NCBI GenBank assembly: GCA_014872785.1 | Contig: WKFJ01000014.1 | Span: 1 to 64,000 of the forward strand | Source of the DNA: Alteromonadaceae bacterium | Lineage (GTDB): Bacteria; Pseudomonadota; Gammaproteobacteria; Enterobacterales; Alteromonadaceae | Length of the DNA: 64,000 bases | Direction: 5' to 3' | Shown here: piece after piece, positions 18,725 to 26,792 of the stretch | Layout: every line of letters starts with the position of its first letter | Numbering within the stretch: position 1 is the stretch's first letter | The notes under the pieces: generated by a model | What the model saw: only the letters and a program-made list of their open reading frames with translations | Database searches by the model: none | Told to the model about the DNA's origin: nothing | Position numbers and translations under genes: made by a program

Positions 18725-19405
18725 ATGGGTATTTTTTCTCGTTTCTCCGATATTGTAAATTCAAATATCAACGCTTTATTAGATAAGGCTGAAGACCCAG
18801 AAAAATTGGTTCGTTTAATCATCCAAGAAATGGAAGATACATTGGTAGAAGTGCGTTCTGCTTCTGCTAAGACGATAGCCAATAAAAAGGATTTAACTAA
18901 ACAAGTAGAACGCTTCGAACAAGAAGCGAACGACTGGCAAGCTAAGGCTGAACTAGCCATTAGCAAGGAACGCGAAGACTTAGCGCGTGCCGCTTTAATT
19001 GAAAAGCAAAAGTGTGCGGATCAGGCAGAAAGTCTTAAGTCAGAATTGAGTCTGGTTGATGAGCAAATTGGTAAGTTACAAGCCGAAGTTGTGCAGTTAC
19101 AAGAGAAGCTTGCTGATGCTAAGGCGCGTCAGAAAGCCATTATTATGCGTCAGAAGACCGTTAGCTCTCGCTTAGAAGTCAAGAAGACACTTGACGGAAG
19201 CAAAGTTGATGACGCGATCGATAGATTCGAACGTTACGAGAGAAAGATTGACGATTTAGAATCGCAGGTAGATGCCTATGACTTGGGTAAGAAAACCTTA
19301 GCTGACGAATTTGCAGAACTTGAGTCGGATAATAAGATTAACGACGAATTAGCAGCACTTAAAGCGAAAGTTGGTGCGAAAAAAGAAGAGTCAGAATCTA
19401 AGTAA
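18725..19405 (+). CDS. pspA: Phage shock protein A
   Basis: PspA is a peripheral inner-membrane protein of the ESCRT-III/Vipp1 superfamily. It senses membrane stress, restrains PspF and stabilises damaged membranes. The 226 residues (222 in E. coli) start MGIFSRFSDIVNSNINALLDKAEDPEKL, the amphipathic helix plus the conserved DKAEDPEK motif. The rest is a long charged coiled coil to the C terminus. A GAGAGG ribosome-binding region precedes the ATG. pspB follows after 26 nt. Confidence 0.96.
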   Translation: MGIFSRFSDIVNSNINALLDKAEDPEKLVRLIIQEMEDTLVEVRSASAKTIANKKDLTKQVERFEQEANDWQAKAELAISKEREDLARAALIEKQKCADQAESLKSELSLVDEQIGKLQAEVVQLQEKLADAKARQKAIIMRQKTVSSRLEVKKTLDGSKVDDAIDRFERYERKIDDLESQVDAYDLGKKTLADEFAELESDNKINDELAALKAKVGAKKEESESK

Positions 19406-19431
19406 TTGAGCAAGTTGAGAGGTAACGCCCC

Positions 19432-19668
19432 GTGGAAGAAGTTGTAGGAATAATCATTGCGCCAATCGTAATATTTTTAATCTTTGTAGCGCCAATTTGG
19501 CTTATATTGCACTATCGCAGTAAAAAGCAGATTAGCCAGGGGCTGTCAGAGGAAGAGTTTCGCAACTTGAGTGAGTTAGCTCACCAAGCTGAGAAAATGT
19601 CTGACCGCATACAAACTTTAGAATCAATCTTAGATGTGGAAGCCCCAGAGTGGAGAAAGAAAGTATGA
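19432..19668 (+). CDS. pspB: Phage shock protein B
   Basis: A 78-residue small inner-membrane protein starting at GTG after GAGAGGTAA. One N-terminal transmembrane helix (about 4-24, IIIAPIVIFLIFVAPIWLIL) is followed by a charged coiled coil ending EAPEWRKKV, like E. coli PspB. With PspC it relays membrane stress to PspA. It overlaps pspC by ATGA at 19665-19668. Confidence 0.93.
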   Translation: MEEVVGIIIAPIVIFLIFVAPIWLILHYRSKKQISQGLSEEEFRNLSELAHQAEKMSDRIQTLESILDVEAPEWRKKV

Positions 19669-20102
19669 GTATCAAGCGCGAATTCTTCAGAGACCCTGAA
19701 AAAGGCAAAATTGCCGGGGTTTGCGCAGGGATTGCGGATTACTTCGGCTGGGAATTGTGGTTAGTTCGTATCATCTTTGTTTCGGGTACCTTGCTAACAG
19801 GTGGTTTCTTCCCAATGGCATACATAATCGGGTGGTTTATTTTGGATAAAAAGCCCTCAGCACATGCCGCTCCAACAGCCAAACCTACGACTAAAGCCAA
19901 GGGAAAAGGCTGGGTATCAAGTGCTGCAGATGATGTAAAGGTAGAAGTGAAATCTAAAATTTGGCAGGCGGGCGAACCGCCTAAACAAGCTTTTAGGGAC
20001 ATTAACAGCAGTTTTTCCAAGCTAGAGAACAGGCTTCGTAAAGTTGAAACTTACGTAACCTCTTCGGAGTATCAACTTAACCGCGAGATAAATCGCCTCT
20101 AG
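19665..20102 (+). CDS. pspC: Phage shock protein C (PspC domain)
   Basis: A 145-residue inner-membrane protein. The ATG at 19665 is chosen because it overlaps the pspB stop and is preceded by GGAGAAAG. The protein starts MSIKREFFRDPEKGKIAGVC, the typical PspC opening. A hydrophobic segment (about 37-65, RIIFVSGTLLTGGFFPMAYIIGWFIL) crosses the membrane. The C-terminal half is soluble, ends in a short coiled coil and is a little longer than in E. coli (119 residues). It probably relieves PspA inhibition of PspF together with PspB. Confidence 0.93.
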   Translation: MSIKREFFRDPEKGKIAGVCAGIADYFGWELWLVRIIFVSGTLLTGGFFPMAYIIGWFILDKKPSAHAAPTAKPTTKAKGKGWVSSAADDVKVEVKSKIWQAGEPPKQAFRDINSSFSKLENRLRKVETYVTSSEYQLNREINRL

Positions 20103-20129
20103 GGACGGCTAACCCACGATACTTTAATA

Positions 20130-20159
20130 AAGCGATACCTAAAAAGTATCGCTTTTTTT
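20130..20159 (+). terminator. Intrinsic terminator after pspABC
   Basis: AGCGATAC (20131-20138) pairs with GTATCGCT (20146-20153) around a 7-nt loop, followed by a T-run. The remaining ~240 nt to tyrR hold no gene that I can support. Confidence 0.88.
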
Positions 20160-20358
20160 ATGTAAGACTCTTCCCAATTTCTTACCCCATATTTTTTCAA
20201 CTGGTTGGAGCAGCCCTTTAATGTATGCACTTTCAAGCTATACCCTAGATAAAACAAGGGCTCAGGAAATTCTAAAGGACTTAAAATTATGTCGTAGTCA
20301 ATTTTCTTACAATTTCAAAATACAGTGGTCTTCCCTTTAACTAGAACTTGAGCTAAAT

Positions 20359-20376
20359 TGTAATGCTTAGTTTACA
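20359..20376 (+). promoter_or_regulatory. TyrR box in front of tyrR (autoregulation)
   Basis: TGTAAT-GCTTAG-TTTACA matches the TyrR consensus TGTAAA-N6-TTTACA at 11 of 12 positions, including the essential G and C. It lies 25 nt upstream of the tyrR start. E. coli tyrR is autorepressed, so the site fits known biology. Confidence 0.75.
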
Positions 20377-20400
20377 CTTTGGCTTTATTTGGAGAGGTGC

Positions 20401-21933
20401 ATGCGGCTGGAGATAAGTTGTCAAGACAGATTGGGGATAACCCAAGATGTATTGGACATTTTGGTCAAATACAATATCGATTTGGAAGGAATCGAGATTC
20501 ATTCTGCTGGCAAGATATTTTTAAGCTTTCCCAATATTGAATTTTCAGAGTTTCAGCATTTAATGCCTGAAATACGAAAATTAAGTGGTGTCGATGACGT
20601 AAAAACAACACCATTTATGCCCATTGAGCGTGAACGTAATCAGCTCACTGCCATTTTAGAGACATTGCCTGATCCCGTGTTTTCTATTGACACCAAAGGC
20701 AAGATTATTATGACCAATGACGCTGTTCTATCTAGTTTGGAGATCTCGGACGAAGCGCTCATGGGAACCGAGATTGGAGAATACGTAAAGGGCTTCAATT
20801 TCACTAAGTGGTTAGATTCCAAAAAAATCGACCCACAGTCGCAAAAAGTAAAGTTTATCGAACAAGACTACCTCGCCGATATTTTCCCGGTGTTTGTTCC
20901 CGAGGCAAACAAGTCCGAAATTTTGGCTGGCGCGGTGATCATGCTGAAATCTGAAATTCGTCTCAGCCAGCAATTCACCGTATTTCATCAAGCACCGGAT
21001 GACAGTTTCCAGCACATGCATGCCAATAGCAGCGCAATGAAAAAGGTAGTCAGAGAAGCCAAAAAGCTGGCTGAATCAGAAGGAACCATCCTTATTTTTG
21101 GTGAAAGTGGTACTGGCAAAGAGTTGCTGGCGCGGTCTTGTCACAATGCCAGTCGTCGAGCGGAGCACCCCTACATTAGATATAACTGTCATCTTGAACA
21201 GCCCAATGACAACGAACTTTTTGGTAATGAACATAGCACCGATAACAGTTTATTTGCCAAAGCAAATGGTGGCACCCTGTATCTTGACGAAATAGCCAAT
21301 TTAAATGAGTCACTGCAACGCAAGTTACTCAAGGTTATTCAAGAAGGAATAGAGGTTTCAAACGCAGAGGGTGAACGAACTGCAGCTGATGTCAGATTAG
21401 TGGTGAGTACACAACATGACTTGGGGCAGCTGGTAGAAGATGGCAAGTTTAATGAAGAGCTGTACTATCGACTCAATGTGTTGCCTCTGGTGTTGCCAGC
21501 TTTACGCGATCGCAAACAGGATATCATTCCGCTTGCAGAAACTTTTATTAAACAGCATTCAACGAAACTGGGTAAACGTCCTGCCAAGCTGAGCAAATCC
21601 TGCGTTGACTTTCTGATGTCATACCCGTGGCCCGGGAACGTCCGTCAATTGGACAATGCACTTTATAGAGCTATCTCTATTCTGGAAGGCAAAGAGCTGA
21701 ACAAAGAGAACATTCAACTACCTTCGTGCGCAACGACGGTAAGCTATGTTTCTGATGACTTTGAAGGCACGCTTGATGACGAAGTTAAACGCTTTGAAAA
21801 AGATCTGTTAAGACGCCTTTATCCTTCTTATCCCAGCACAAGACAACTAGCTAAAAAATTGGGCTTGAGCCATACCGCGATTGCTAATAAATTACGTGAG
21901 TACGGTATAAATAGAAAGACAGTAAAAATTTAA
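20401..21933 (+). CDS. tyrR: Transcriptional regulator TyrR (aromatic amino acid regulon)
   Basis: TyrR senses Tyr/Phe/Trp and regulates aromatic amino acid synthesis, transport or, in marine gammaproteobacteria, degradation. The ATG at 20401 is chosen over a TTG four codons earlier because the protein then starts MRLEISCQDRLGIT, the TyrR opening. The 510 residues comprise an ACT domain (1-75), a PAS domain (about 80-190), an AAA+ domain with Walker A GESGTGKE, and a C-terminal helix-turn-helix (YPSTRQLAKKLGLSHTAIANKLREYG). The sigma-54 GAFTGA loop is absent, as in E. coli TyrR, so it should work with sigma-70. It stands next to the tyrosine-degradation genes. Confidence 0.95.
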   Translation: MRLEISCQDRLGITQDVLDILVKYNIDLEGIEIHSAGKIFLSFPNIEFSEFQHLMPEIRKLSGVDDVKTTPFMPIERERNQLTAILETLPDPVFSIDTKGKIIMTNDAVLSSLEISDEALMGTEIGEYVKGFNFTKWLDSKKIDPQSQKVKFIEQDYLADIFPVFVPEANKSEILAGAVIMLKSEIRLSQQFTVFHQAPDDSFQHMHANSSAMKKVVREAKKLAESEGTILIFGESGTGKELLARSCHNASRRAEHPYIRYNCHLEQPNDNELFGNEHSTDNSLFAKANGGTLYLDEIANLNESLQRKLLKVIQEGIEVSNAEGERTAADVRLVVSTQHDLGQLVEDGKFNEELYYRLNVLPLVLPALRDRKQDIIPLAETFIKQHSTKLGKRPAKLSKSCVDFLMSYPWPGNVRQLDNALYRAISILEGKELNKENIQLPSCATTVSYVSDDFEGTLDDEVKRFEKDLLRRLYPSYPSTRQLAKKLGLSHTAIANKLREYGINRKTVKI

Positions 21934-21966
21934 AAGACCCTTAAAAAGTGCGATAAGTGGAGTAGA

Positions 21967-22452
21967 TTACCCTTCTACTCTTTCTTTTGGAGCATCAGGT
22001 AGAGATTGGCAGTGCTGATACAGCCTGTCAATCAGGCCACTTAGTTGCTGCTTCTCATCGGTATTGAAGCATTCTAAAAGTGCTTTTTCATATTGTAACG
22101 ACAACGGCACGATTTCTTCGTAAACCGCAGCACCCATTTCCGATAACCTTATGTGGGAACGTCGTCTATCTACATCTGATATTTCGCGTTCGATCAGATG
22201 CCTTTTAAGTAGGCGGTTTACCGAGCGACTCAAAATTGATTTCTCTATTTGGGTTTTGGCTGATATCTCATCTGCAGATACCCCCGGAAATTCTCCAAGC
22301 ACCGCCATTATGCGCCACTCAGTAATAGTTAAGGCAAATTTGTCCTGGTAGGCACTGGCAACCATGCTGCTTATTTTGTTCGACAGAATCGATAGACGAT
22401 AGGGTAAAAAGCGTTCAAGTGTTAAAACTGTATTTTCCGATTTTTCAGTCAT
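21967..22452 (-). CDS. MarR family regulator, probable repressor of tyrosine degradation
   Basis: A 161-residue MarR-type protein with a dimerisation helix region, then a winged helix-turn-helix (about 55-110: ADEISAKTQIEKSILSRSVNRLLKRHLIER, wing DRRRSHIRLS). It is transcribed divergently from hppD across a 150-nt gap with two palindromes spaced two helical turns apart, a usual layout for MarR repression of both genes. Its likely effector is a pathway intermediate such as 4-hydroxyphenylpyruvate or homogentisate; this is inference. It may be the regulator called HmgS in comparative-genomics work, but I am not certain. Confidence 0.85.
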   Translation of the reverse strand: MTEKSENTVLTLERFLPYRLSILSNKISSMVASAYQDKFALTITEWRIMAVLGEFPGVSADEISAKTQIEKSILSRSVNRLLKRHLIEREISDVDRRRSHIRLSEMGAAVYEEIVPLSLQYEKALLECFNTDEKQQLSGLIDRLYQHCQSLPDAPKERVEG

Positions 22453-22465
22453 GCAAATTCTCCAC

Positions 22466-22483
22466 TGTAAACTATTCTTTAAA
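22466..22483 (+). promoter_or_regulatory. Weak TyrR-like box in the marR-hppD gap
   Basis: TGTAAA-CTATTC-TTTAAA has a perfect left half and a right half lacking the essential C. It lies ~120 nt upstream of hppD and 14 nt from the marR start codon. It may be a secondary TyrR site or chance. Confidence 0.3.
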
Positions 22484-22508
22484 GTCTAATTTCAACCTTG
22501 GTTTGACA

Positions 22509-22548
22509 TTAGTTGCGCTTGCAACTAAATTGGTTGCAAATGCAACTA
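22509..22548 (+). promoter_or_regulatory. Tandem palindromic operators between marR and hppD
   Basis: Site 1 (22509-22528) is a perfect palindrome, TTAGTTGC-GCTT-GCAACTAA. Site 2 (22531-22548) repeats the core as GGTTGC-AAAT-GCAACT with one mismatch. The centres are 21 bp apart, two turns of DNA, so both would lie on the same face. They are the obvious binding sites for the adjacent MarR protein. Confidence 0.8.
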
Positions 22549-22602
22549 TATGAGTCTTGCCATCTGTTTGCAAGACAAACGCGACAATAACGAGGTAACT
22601 AA

Positions 22603-23694
22603 ATGGCTGATTTATTCGAAAACCCAATGGGATTAGACGGTTTTGAATTCGTGGAATTCACTGCTCCTGAGAAAGGAATGTTAGAACCTATTTTTACTTC
22701 AATGGGTTTCACTAAGGTTGCTGTACACAAATCTAAGCAGGTTGAACTATGGCGCCAAGGCAATATCAACTTTGTTACCAATTACGAGCCGAAAAGCCAC
22801 GCACATTATTATGCAGAAGAGCACGGCCCTAGTGCTTGTGGCATGGCTTTTAGAGTTAAAGACGCTCAATTTGCCTATGAAGAAGCATTGCGCAAAGGCG
22901 CACAACCAGTTGAAATTAAAACCGGTCCAATGGAATTGAGACTTCCGGCCATCAAAGGTATTGGTGGTGCGACTCTGTATTTGATTGATCGTTACGAAGA
23001 AGGCAGTAGCATTTACGATATCGATTTTAATTGGATTGAAGGCGTTGACCGCAACCCAGAAGGCTGTGGCTTCCACACGCTTGATCACCTGACGCACAAT
23101 GTTTACCGAGGGCGTATGGATTACTGGGCAAACTATTACGGTGATTTGTTTAATTTCCGTGAAATTCGTTATTTCGATATCAAAGGTGAATACACAGGTT
23201 TATTGTCAAAAGCGATGACCGCGCCGGATGGTAAAATTCGCATTCCTTTGAATGAAGAGGCTGCTGGTGGCGGTGGTCAAATCGAAGAGTTTTTGATGAA
23301 GTACAACGGCGAAGGGATTCAACACATCGCTTTTGCCTGTGATGATTTATTGGCGTGTTGGGATCGCTTGAAAGCGCAGGGCACTAAGTTCATGACTGCG
23401 CCTCCAGCAACTTACTACGAAATGCTAGAAGAGCGTCTTCCTGGCCATGGTGAACCAACTGGTGAACTGCAATCTCGTGGCATCTTGCTGGATGGCACCA
23501 CTGAAGGTGGTCAACCTAGATTGTTGTTGCAAATTTTCTCAGAAACCTTATTAGGTCCTGTTTTCTTTGAGTTCATTCAGCGAAAAGAAGACGAAGGTTT
23601 CGGAGAGGGCAACTTCAAGGCACTGTTTGAGTCAATCGAAAGAGACCAATTAGCGCGCGGTGTCATTGGTGACAAAGAAACCGAAGAGGCGTAA
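22603..23694 (+). CDS. hppD: 4-Hydroxyphenylpyruvate dioxygenase
   Basis: HPPD converts 4-hydroxyphenylpyruvate to homogentisate, the committed step of tyrosine degradation. The 363 residues match the bacterial enzyme's length (about 360). The two VOC modules carry the Fe(II) ligands His162 (LDHLTHNV), His241 ([10 protein letters not shown]) and Glu323 (FFEFIQRK), equivalent to H161/H240/E322 of the Pseudomonas enzyme. It is the first gene of an operon with the VOC protein (2-nt gap) and the fumarylacetoacetase, controlled by the tandem palindromes upstream. Confidence 0.97.
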   Translation: MADLFENPMGLDGFEFVEFTAPEKGMLEPIFTSMGFTKVAVHKSKQVELWRQGNINFVTNYEPKSHAHYYAEEHGPSACGMAFRVKDAQFAYEEALRKGAQPVEIKTGPMELRLPAIKGIGGATLYLIDRYEEGSSIYDIDFNWIEGVDRNPEGCGFHTLDHLTHNVYRGRMDYWANYYGDLFNFREIRYFDIKGEYTGLLSKAMTAPDGKIRIPLNEEAAGGGGQIEEFLMKYNGEGIQHIAFACDDLLACWDRLKAQGTKFMTAPPATYYEMLEERLPGHGEPTGELQSRGILLDGTTEGGQPRLLLQIFSETLLGPVFFEFIQRKEDEGFGEGNFKALFESIERDQLARGVIGDKETEEA

Positions 23695-23696
23695 TC

Positions 23697-24245
23697 ATGG
23701 CTATCCAACGTATACATCACGTTGCTTATCGTTGTAAGGACGCTAAGGAAACAGTAGAGTTTTACAATACGCTGCTAGATATGGATTTTCAGTTGGCGAT
23801 CGCTGAGAACAATGTGCCTTCAACGGGCGCACCTGACCCTTACATGCATGTATTTTTAGATGCAGGTAACGGCAACGTGCTTGCTTTTTTTGAAATCCCA
23901 AATTCACCTGAGATGGGACGTGATGAAAATACCCCAGCATGGGTACAGCACATTGCTTTTGAAGTCGAGTCTATGGATGAATTGCTGGCACGCAAGAAAA
24001 CGCTGGAAGATGCGGGTCTTGAAGTGCTTGGCCCAACGGATCACACTATTTTTAAATCGATTTATTTCTTTGACCCCAATGGCCATAGAATCGAATTAGC
24101 TGTTAACACAGCAAAGCCAGGTATGCATGCTGAACTTAAACGAGTTGCACGTGACATGCTTGACGAGTGGGCAGAAACTAAGCAAGCGCCTAAACACGCA
24201 GAGTGGTTACACAGTGGTGAAGAATTTACAGGAAATAACGCATGA
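23697..24245 (+). CDS. VOC superfamily metalloprotein of the tyrosine-degradation operon
   Basis: A 182-residue vicinal-oxygen-chelate protein with two beta-alpha-beta modules. A glyoxalase-I-like metal set is visible: His7 or His8 (RIHHVAYR), Glu66 (AFFEIP), His85 (VQHIAFEV) and Glu133 (HRIELAVN). It lies between hppD and the fumarylacetoacetase, overlapping the latter by ATGA, so it is surely part of this pathway. Homogentisate 1,2-dioxygenase (hmgA, about 430 residues, cupin fold) is not in the window. This protein could be an accessory enzyme or, less likely, an alternative ring-cleaving dioxygenase. The exact reaction is unknown. Confidence 0.8.
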   Translation: MAIQRIHHVAYRCKDAKETVEFYNTLLDMDFQLAIAENNVPSTGAPDPYMHVFLDAGNGNVLAFFEIPNSPEMGRDENTPAWVQHIAFEVESMDELLARKKTLEDAGLEVLGPTDHTIFKSIYFFDPNGHRIELAVNTAKPGMHAELKRVARDMLDEWAETKQAPKHAEWLHSGEEFTGNNA

Positions 24246-25252
24246 AATTAGCATCATTAAAATCAGGTAGAGACGGACAACTTGTGGTTGTTAGTAGTGA
24301 CTTGAGCAAAATGGTAAGCGCTGCTGATGTCGCGCCTACCATGCAGGCAGCGTTGGATAACTGGCCTGAAGTGGCTCCAAAGCTAGCAGAATTATTCAGT
24401 AAGTTAGAAAATGGTGAAGTTGAATCTACTGATTTCAACCAAAACGAATGTGCATCACCTCTGCCTCGAGCATATCAATGGGCCGATGGTAGTGCTTATG
24501 TAAACCATGTTGAATTGGTACGCAAAGCACGTAATGCTGAAATGCCAGCAACATTCTGGACTGATCCTCTTATGTACCAAGGCGGCTCAGACAGCTTTTT
24601 AGCGCCTAGAGAAGATATTCAAATGCCTCAATCTGAGGGGTTCGGTATTGACTTCGAAGCTGAAATTGCCGTTATTACAGATGACGTACCAATGGGGGTT
24701 TCCCCAGAAGATGCATTGGGCCATATTAAACTCATTATGATCGTAAACGACGTATCATTACGTGGTTTGATCCCGGGTGAACTTGCGAAGGGTTTTGGTT
24801 TCTTCCAATCTAAGCCTTCGAGTGCATTTAGTCCTGTCTGCGTGACACCTGAAGAATTGGGTGAGAAGTGGGACAACGGCGTATTGAGCTTACCGTTGGT
24901 CTCGCACTTAAACGGTGAAATGTTCGGTAAACCTGACGCTGGTACTGACATGACCTTTAATTTCGGACAGCTTGTTGCCCATGCCGCTAAGACTCGTCCT
25001 TTGTGTGCGGGCACTGTTATTGGTTCAGGTACGGTATCTAACAAGTTAGATGGTGGCCCTGGAAAACCAGTAAAAGAGGGTGGTGTCGGTTACAGCTGTA
25101 TTGCCGAGATTAGAATGATTGAGACGATTCAAAATGGCAAGCCAGAAACGCCATTTATGAAAGGCGGCGATGAAATCAGCATCGAAATGTTTGACGCTCA
25201 CGGCAATACAATCTTCGGTAAAATTGCTCAAAGAGTAACTATTACCGGATAA
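24242..25252 (+). CDS. Fumarylacetoacetate hydrolase family protein (probable fumarylacetoacetase)
   Basis: Fumarylacetoacetase hydrolyses fumarylacetoacetate to fumarate and acetoacetate, the last step of tyrosine degradation. The 336-residue protein has an N-terminal domain and the FAH fold with the metal-binding acidic set around FGIDFEAEIAVITDDV and VNDVSLRG, plus the C-terminal GSGTVSNK and GGDEISIEMFD motifs. It is translationally coupled to the VOC gene upstream (ATGA). A strong terminator follows. Confidence 0.9.
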   Translation: MKLASLKSGRDGQLVVVSSDLSKMVSAADVAPTMQAALDNWPEVAPKLAELFSKLENGEVESTDFNQNECASPLPRAYQWADGSAYVNHVELVRKARNAEMPATFWTDPLMYQGGSDSFLAPREDIQMPQSEGFGIDFEAEIAVITDDVPMGVSPEDALGHIKLIMIVNDVSLRGLIPGELAKGFGFFQSKPSSAFSPVCVTPEELGEKWDNGVLSLPLVSHLNGEMFGKPDAGTDMTFNFGQLVAHAAKTRPLCAGTVIGSGTVSNKLDGGPGKPVKEGGVGYSCIAEIRMIETIQNGKPETPFMKGGDEISIEMFDAHGNTIFGKIAQRVTITG

Positions 25253-25284
25253 CGGAGTACAGCCTGGGCAACTATGAGTTGAGT

Positions 25285-25316
25285 AAAAAAGACGTCTTTG
25301 CAAAGACGTCTTTTTT
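25285..25316 (+). terminator. Intrinsic terminator after the hppD operon
   Basis: AAAAGACGTCTTTG pairs with CAAAGACGTCTTTT as a near-perfect palindrome centred at 25300/25301 and ends in a T-run. maiA therefore probably has its own promoter or is read through. Confidence 0.9.
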
Positions 25317-25376
25317 GTTTGTTGCCTTCGTTTATTTTTGCTAGTTTTAACAAACAAATTATTAAGAGAAATAACC

Positions 25377-26033
25377 ATGAAGTTATTCAGTTATTGGCGC
25401 TCTTCAGCAAGCTATAGAGTAAGAATAGCGCTAAATTTAAAGCAGATAGACTACGAATATTGCCCCGTTCACCTTGTCAAAAATGGTGGTGAACAGCACA
25501 GCGACGAATACACCAATCTCAATCCCGGTCACCTAGTACCTACATTGGTTGACGAAGATAATGAAAACGACATTATACTTAACCAGTCGCTAGCGATTAT
25601 AGAATATCTAGATGAGCGATTTCCTGAAGTTAGCCGTTTATTACCAGAGCACAAATTGGATCGGGCACGTGTTCGCACAGTGAGTTATGACTTAGCTTGC
25701 GATGCTCAGCCGATACAAAACCTTCGAGTACTCCAGTATTTAGAAAGTAACTTGTCGGCAAGTTCTGATGATAAAACGGCCTGGGCGAAGCACTGGATTG
25801 AAAGCGCTTTTACTTCCGTTGAAAAACGTATTCAAAATACCGCGGCTGATTTTTGTTTTGGTTTTAACGTGACAATGGCAGATGTTGTTTTGGTGCCTCA
25901 ACACTACAACGCTGTTAGATTTGGTGTGGACATGGAGCAATTTCCGCTAATAGAGCGGGTGGTTGCTCATTGTAATAATCTGCCGGCTTTTGAAAAAGCA
26001 AAACCGGAGAATCAACCAGACGCAGTACAATAA
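25377..26033 (+). CDS. maiA: Maleylacetoacetate isomerase (zeta-class glutathione transferase)
   Basis: MaiA isomerises maleylacetoacetate to fumarylacetoacetate with glutathione. The ATG at 25377 gives 218 residues starting MKLFSYWRSSASYRVRIALN, the zeta-GST signature; in-frame codons upstream lack a ribosome-binding site, whereas AAGAGA precedes this one. The N-terminal thioredoxin-like domain (1-85, with NQSLAIIEYLDERFPE) is followed by the all-helical GST C-terminal domain. The position links it to the hppD-FAH operon just upstream. Confidence 0.94.
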   Translation: MKLFSYWRSSASYRVRIALNLKQIDYEYCPVHLVKNGGEQHSDEYTNLNPGHLVPTLVDEDNENDIILNQSLAIIEYLDERFPEVSRLLPEHKLDRARVRTVSYDLACDAQPIQNLRVLQYLESNLSASSDDKTAWAKHWIESAFTSVEKRIQNTAADFCFGFNVTMADVVLVPQHYNAVRFGVDMEQFPLIERVVAHCNNLPAFEKAKPENQPDAVQ

Positions 26034-26047
26034 TCGAGATAACAGAG

Positions 26048-26515
26048 TTACTGAGATTTGATAGGTAACTCTGTTGTATTTTTCACTTGTTTGAGAGCAA
26101 AGGTCGAACTTAAATGATCAACACAGGGTAGGTGAGTGAGTTTGGCTTTTAATAAATGTTCGTACTCTTCAATACTCTCGACTATCACTTTTAGTAGTTA
26201 GTCTTTATCACCACTGGTTGTGTGGCATTCAATAATTTCTTGAATGTCCTGCACAGCAGCTTCAAATGCATTGAGTGAGGAGGTGTCATGATTCTTAAGT
26301 GTCACGTAAATGAATACGCTTACACCTAGGTTGAGTAATTTATTATCGAGTATGGTGACTTTGTTCTTAATAATGCCAGCGCTTTCCAGCTTTTTGACTC
26401 TGCGCCAGCAGGGGGTGTGCGACAAGCCAACAACTTGGCTCAAGTCTGCCATAGATACGGTAGCGTCTTTTTGTAAAACTCGCAGGATTTCGCGGTCGAA
26501 TTTGTCTAATTTCAT
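26048..26515 (-). pseudogene. Lrp/AsnC family regulator interrupted by an in-frame stop
   Basis: Read from ATG at 26515, the protein begins MKLDKFDREILRVLQKDATV and carries a typical Lrp helix-turn-helix (LSQVVGLSHTPCWRRVKKLE). After 105 residues there is a TAA at 26198-26200. The same frame continues without a shift through LLKVIVESIEEYEHLLKAKL and STFALKQVKNTTELP to a stop at 26048-26050, giving a normal Lrp C-terminal ligand-binding domain. The TAA stands where family members have Tyr (D-Y-xLKV), one base from TAC/TAT. The intact protein would have 155 residues. It is divergent from leucine dehydrogenase, probably its former target. Nonsense mutation or sequence error; the 105-residue product would lack the effector half. 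Confidence 0.88.
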
Positions 26516-26792
26516 TCGGTGTTGAATTTGTTTTTCTTTGACGTTAGCAAGAAAACAACATTGGCGAAAGTGCAAACGTAAGATTTATCATAATTTTCTG
26601 TCAATTAACGCAGCCAAATTTCATAAATGCCTAGAATGTGCTGATGGTTGTTTTAACTATCAGCAGATGGAACAAAATCCTTACATTTGGTTGCGGATTC
26701 AAAAATTTGCTTTTAGCAACTAAGGATGGGGTGTTTGACATTTTTTAGTTAAAATTCCCGACACCAAAAAATAAAATTATATAAGAAACCCT

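Noticed and set aside
20220..20340. 39-residue open frame between pspC and tyrR
   Set aside because: It has no ribosome-binding site and no recognisable features.
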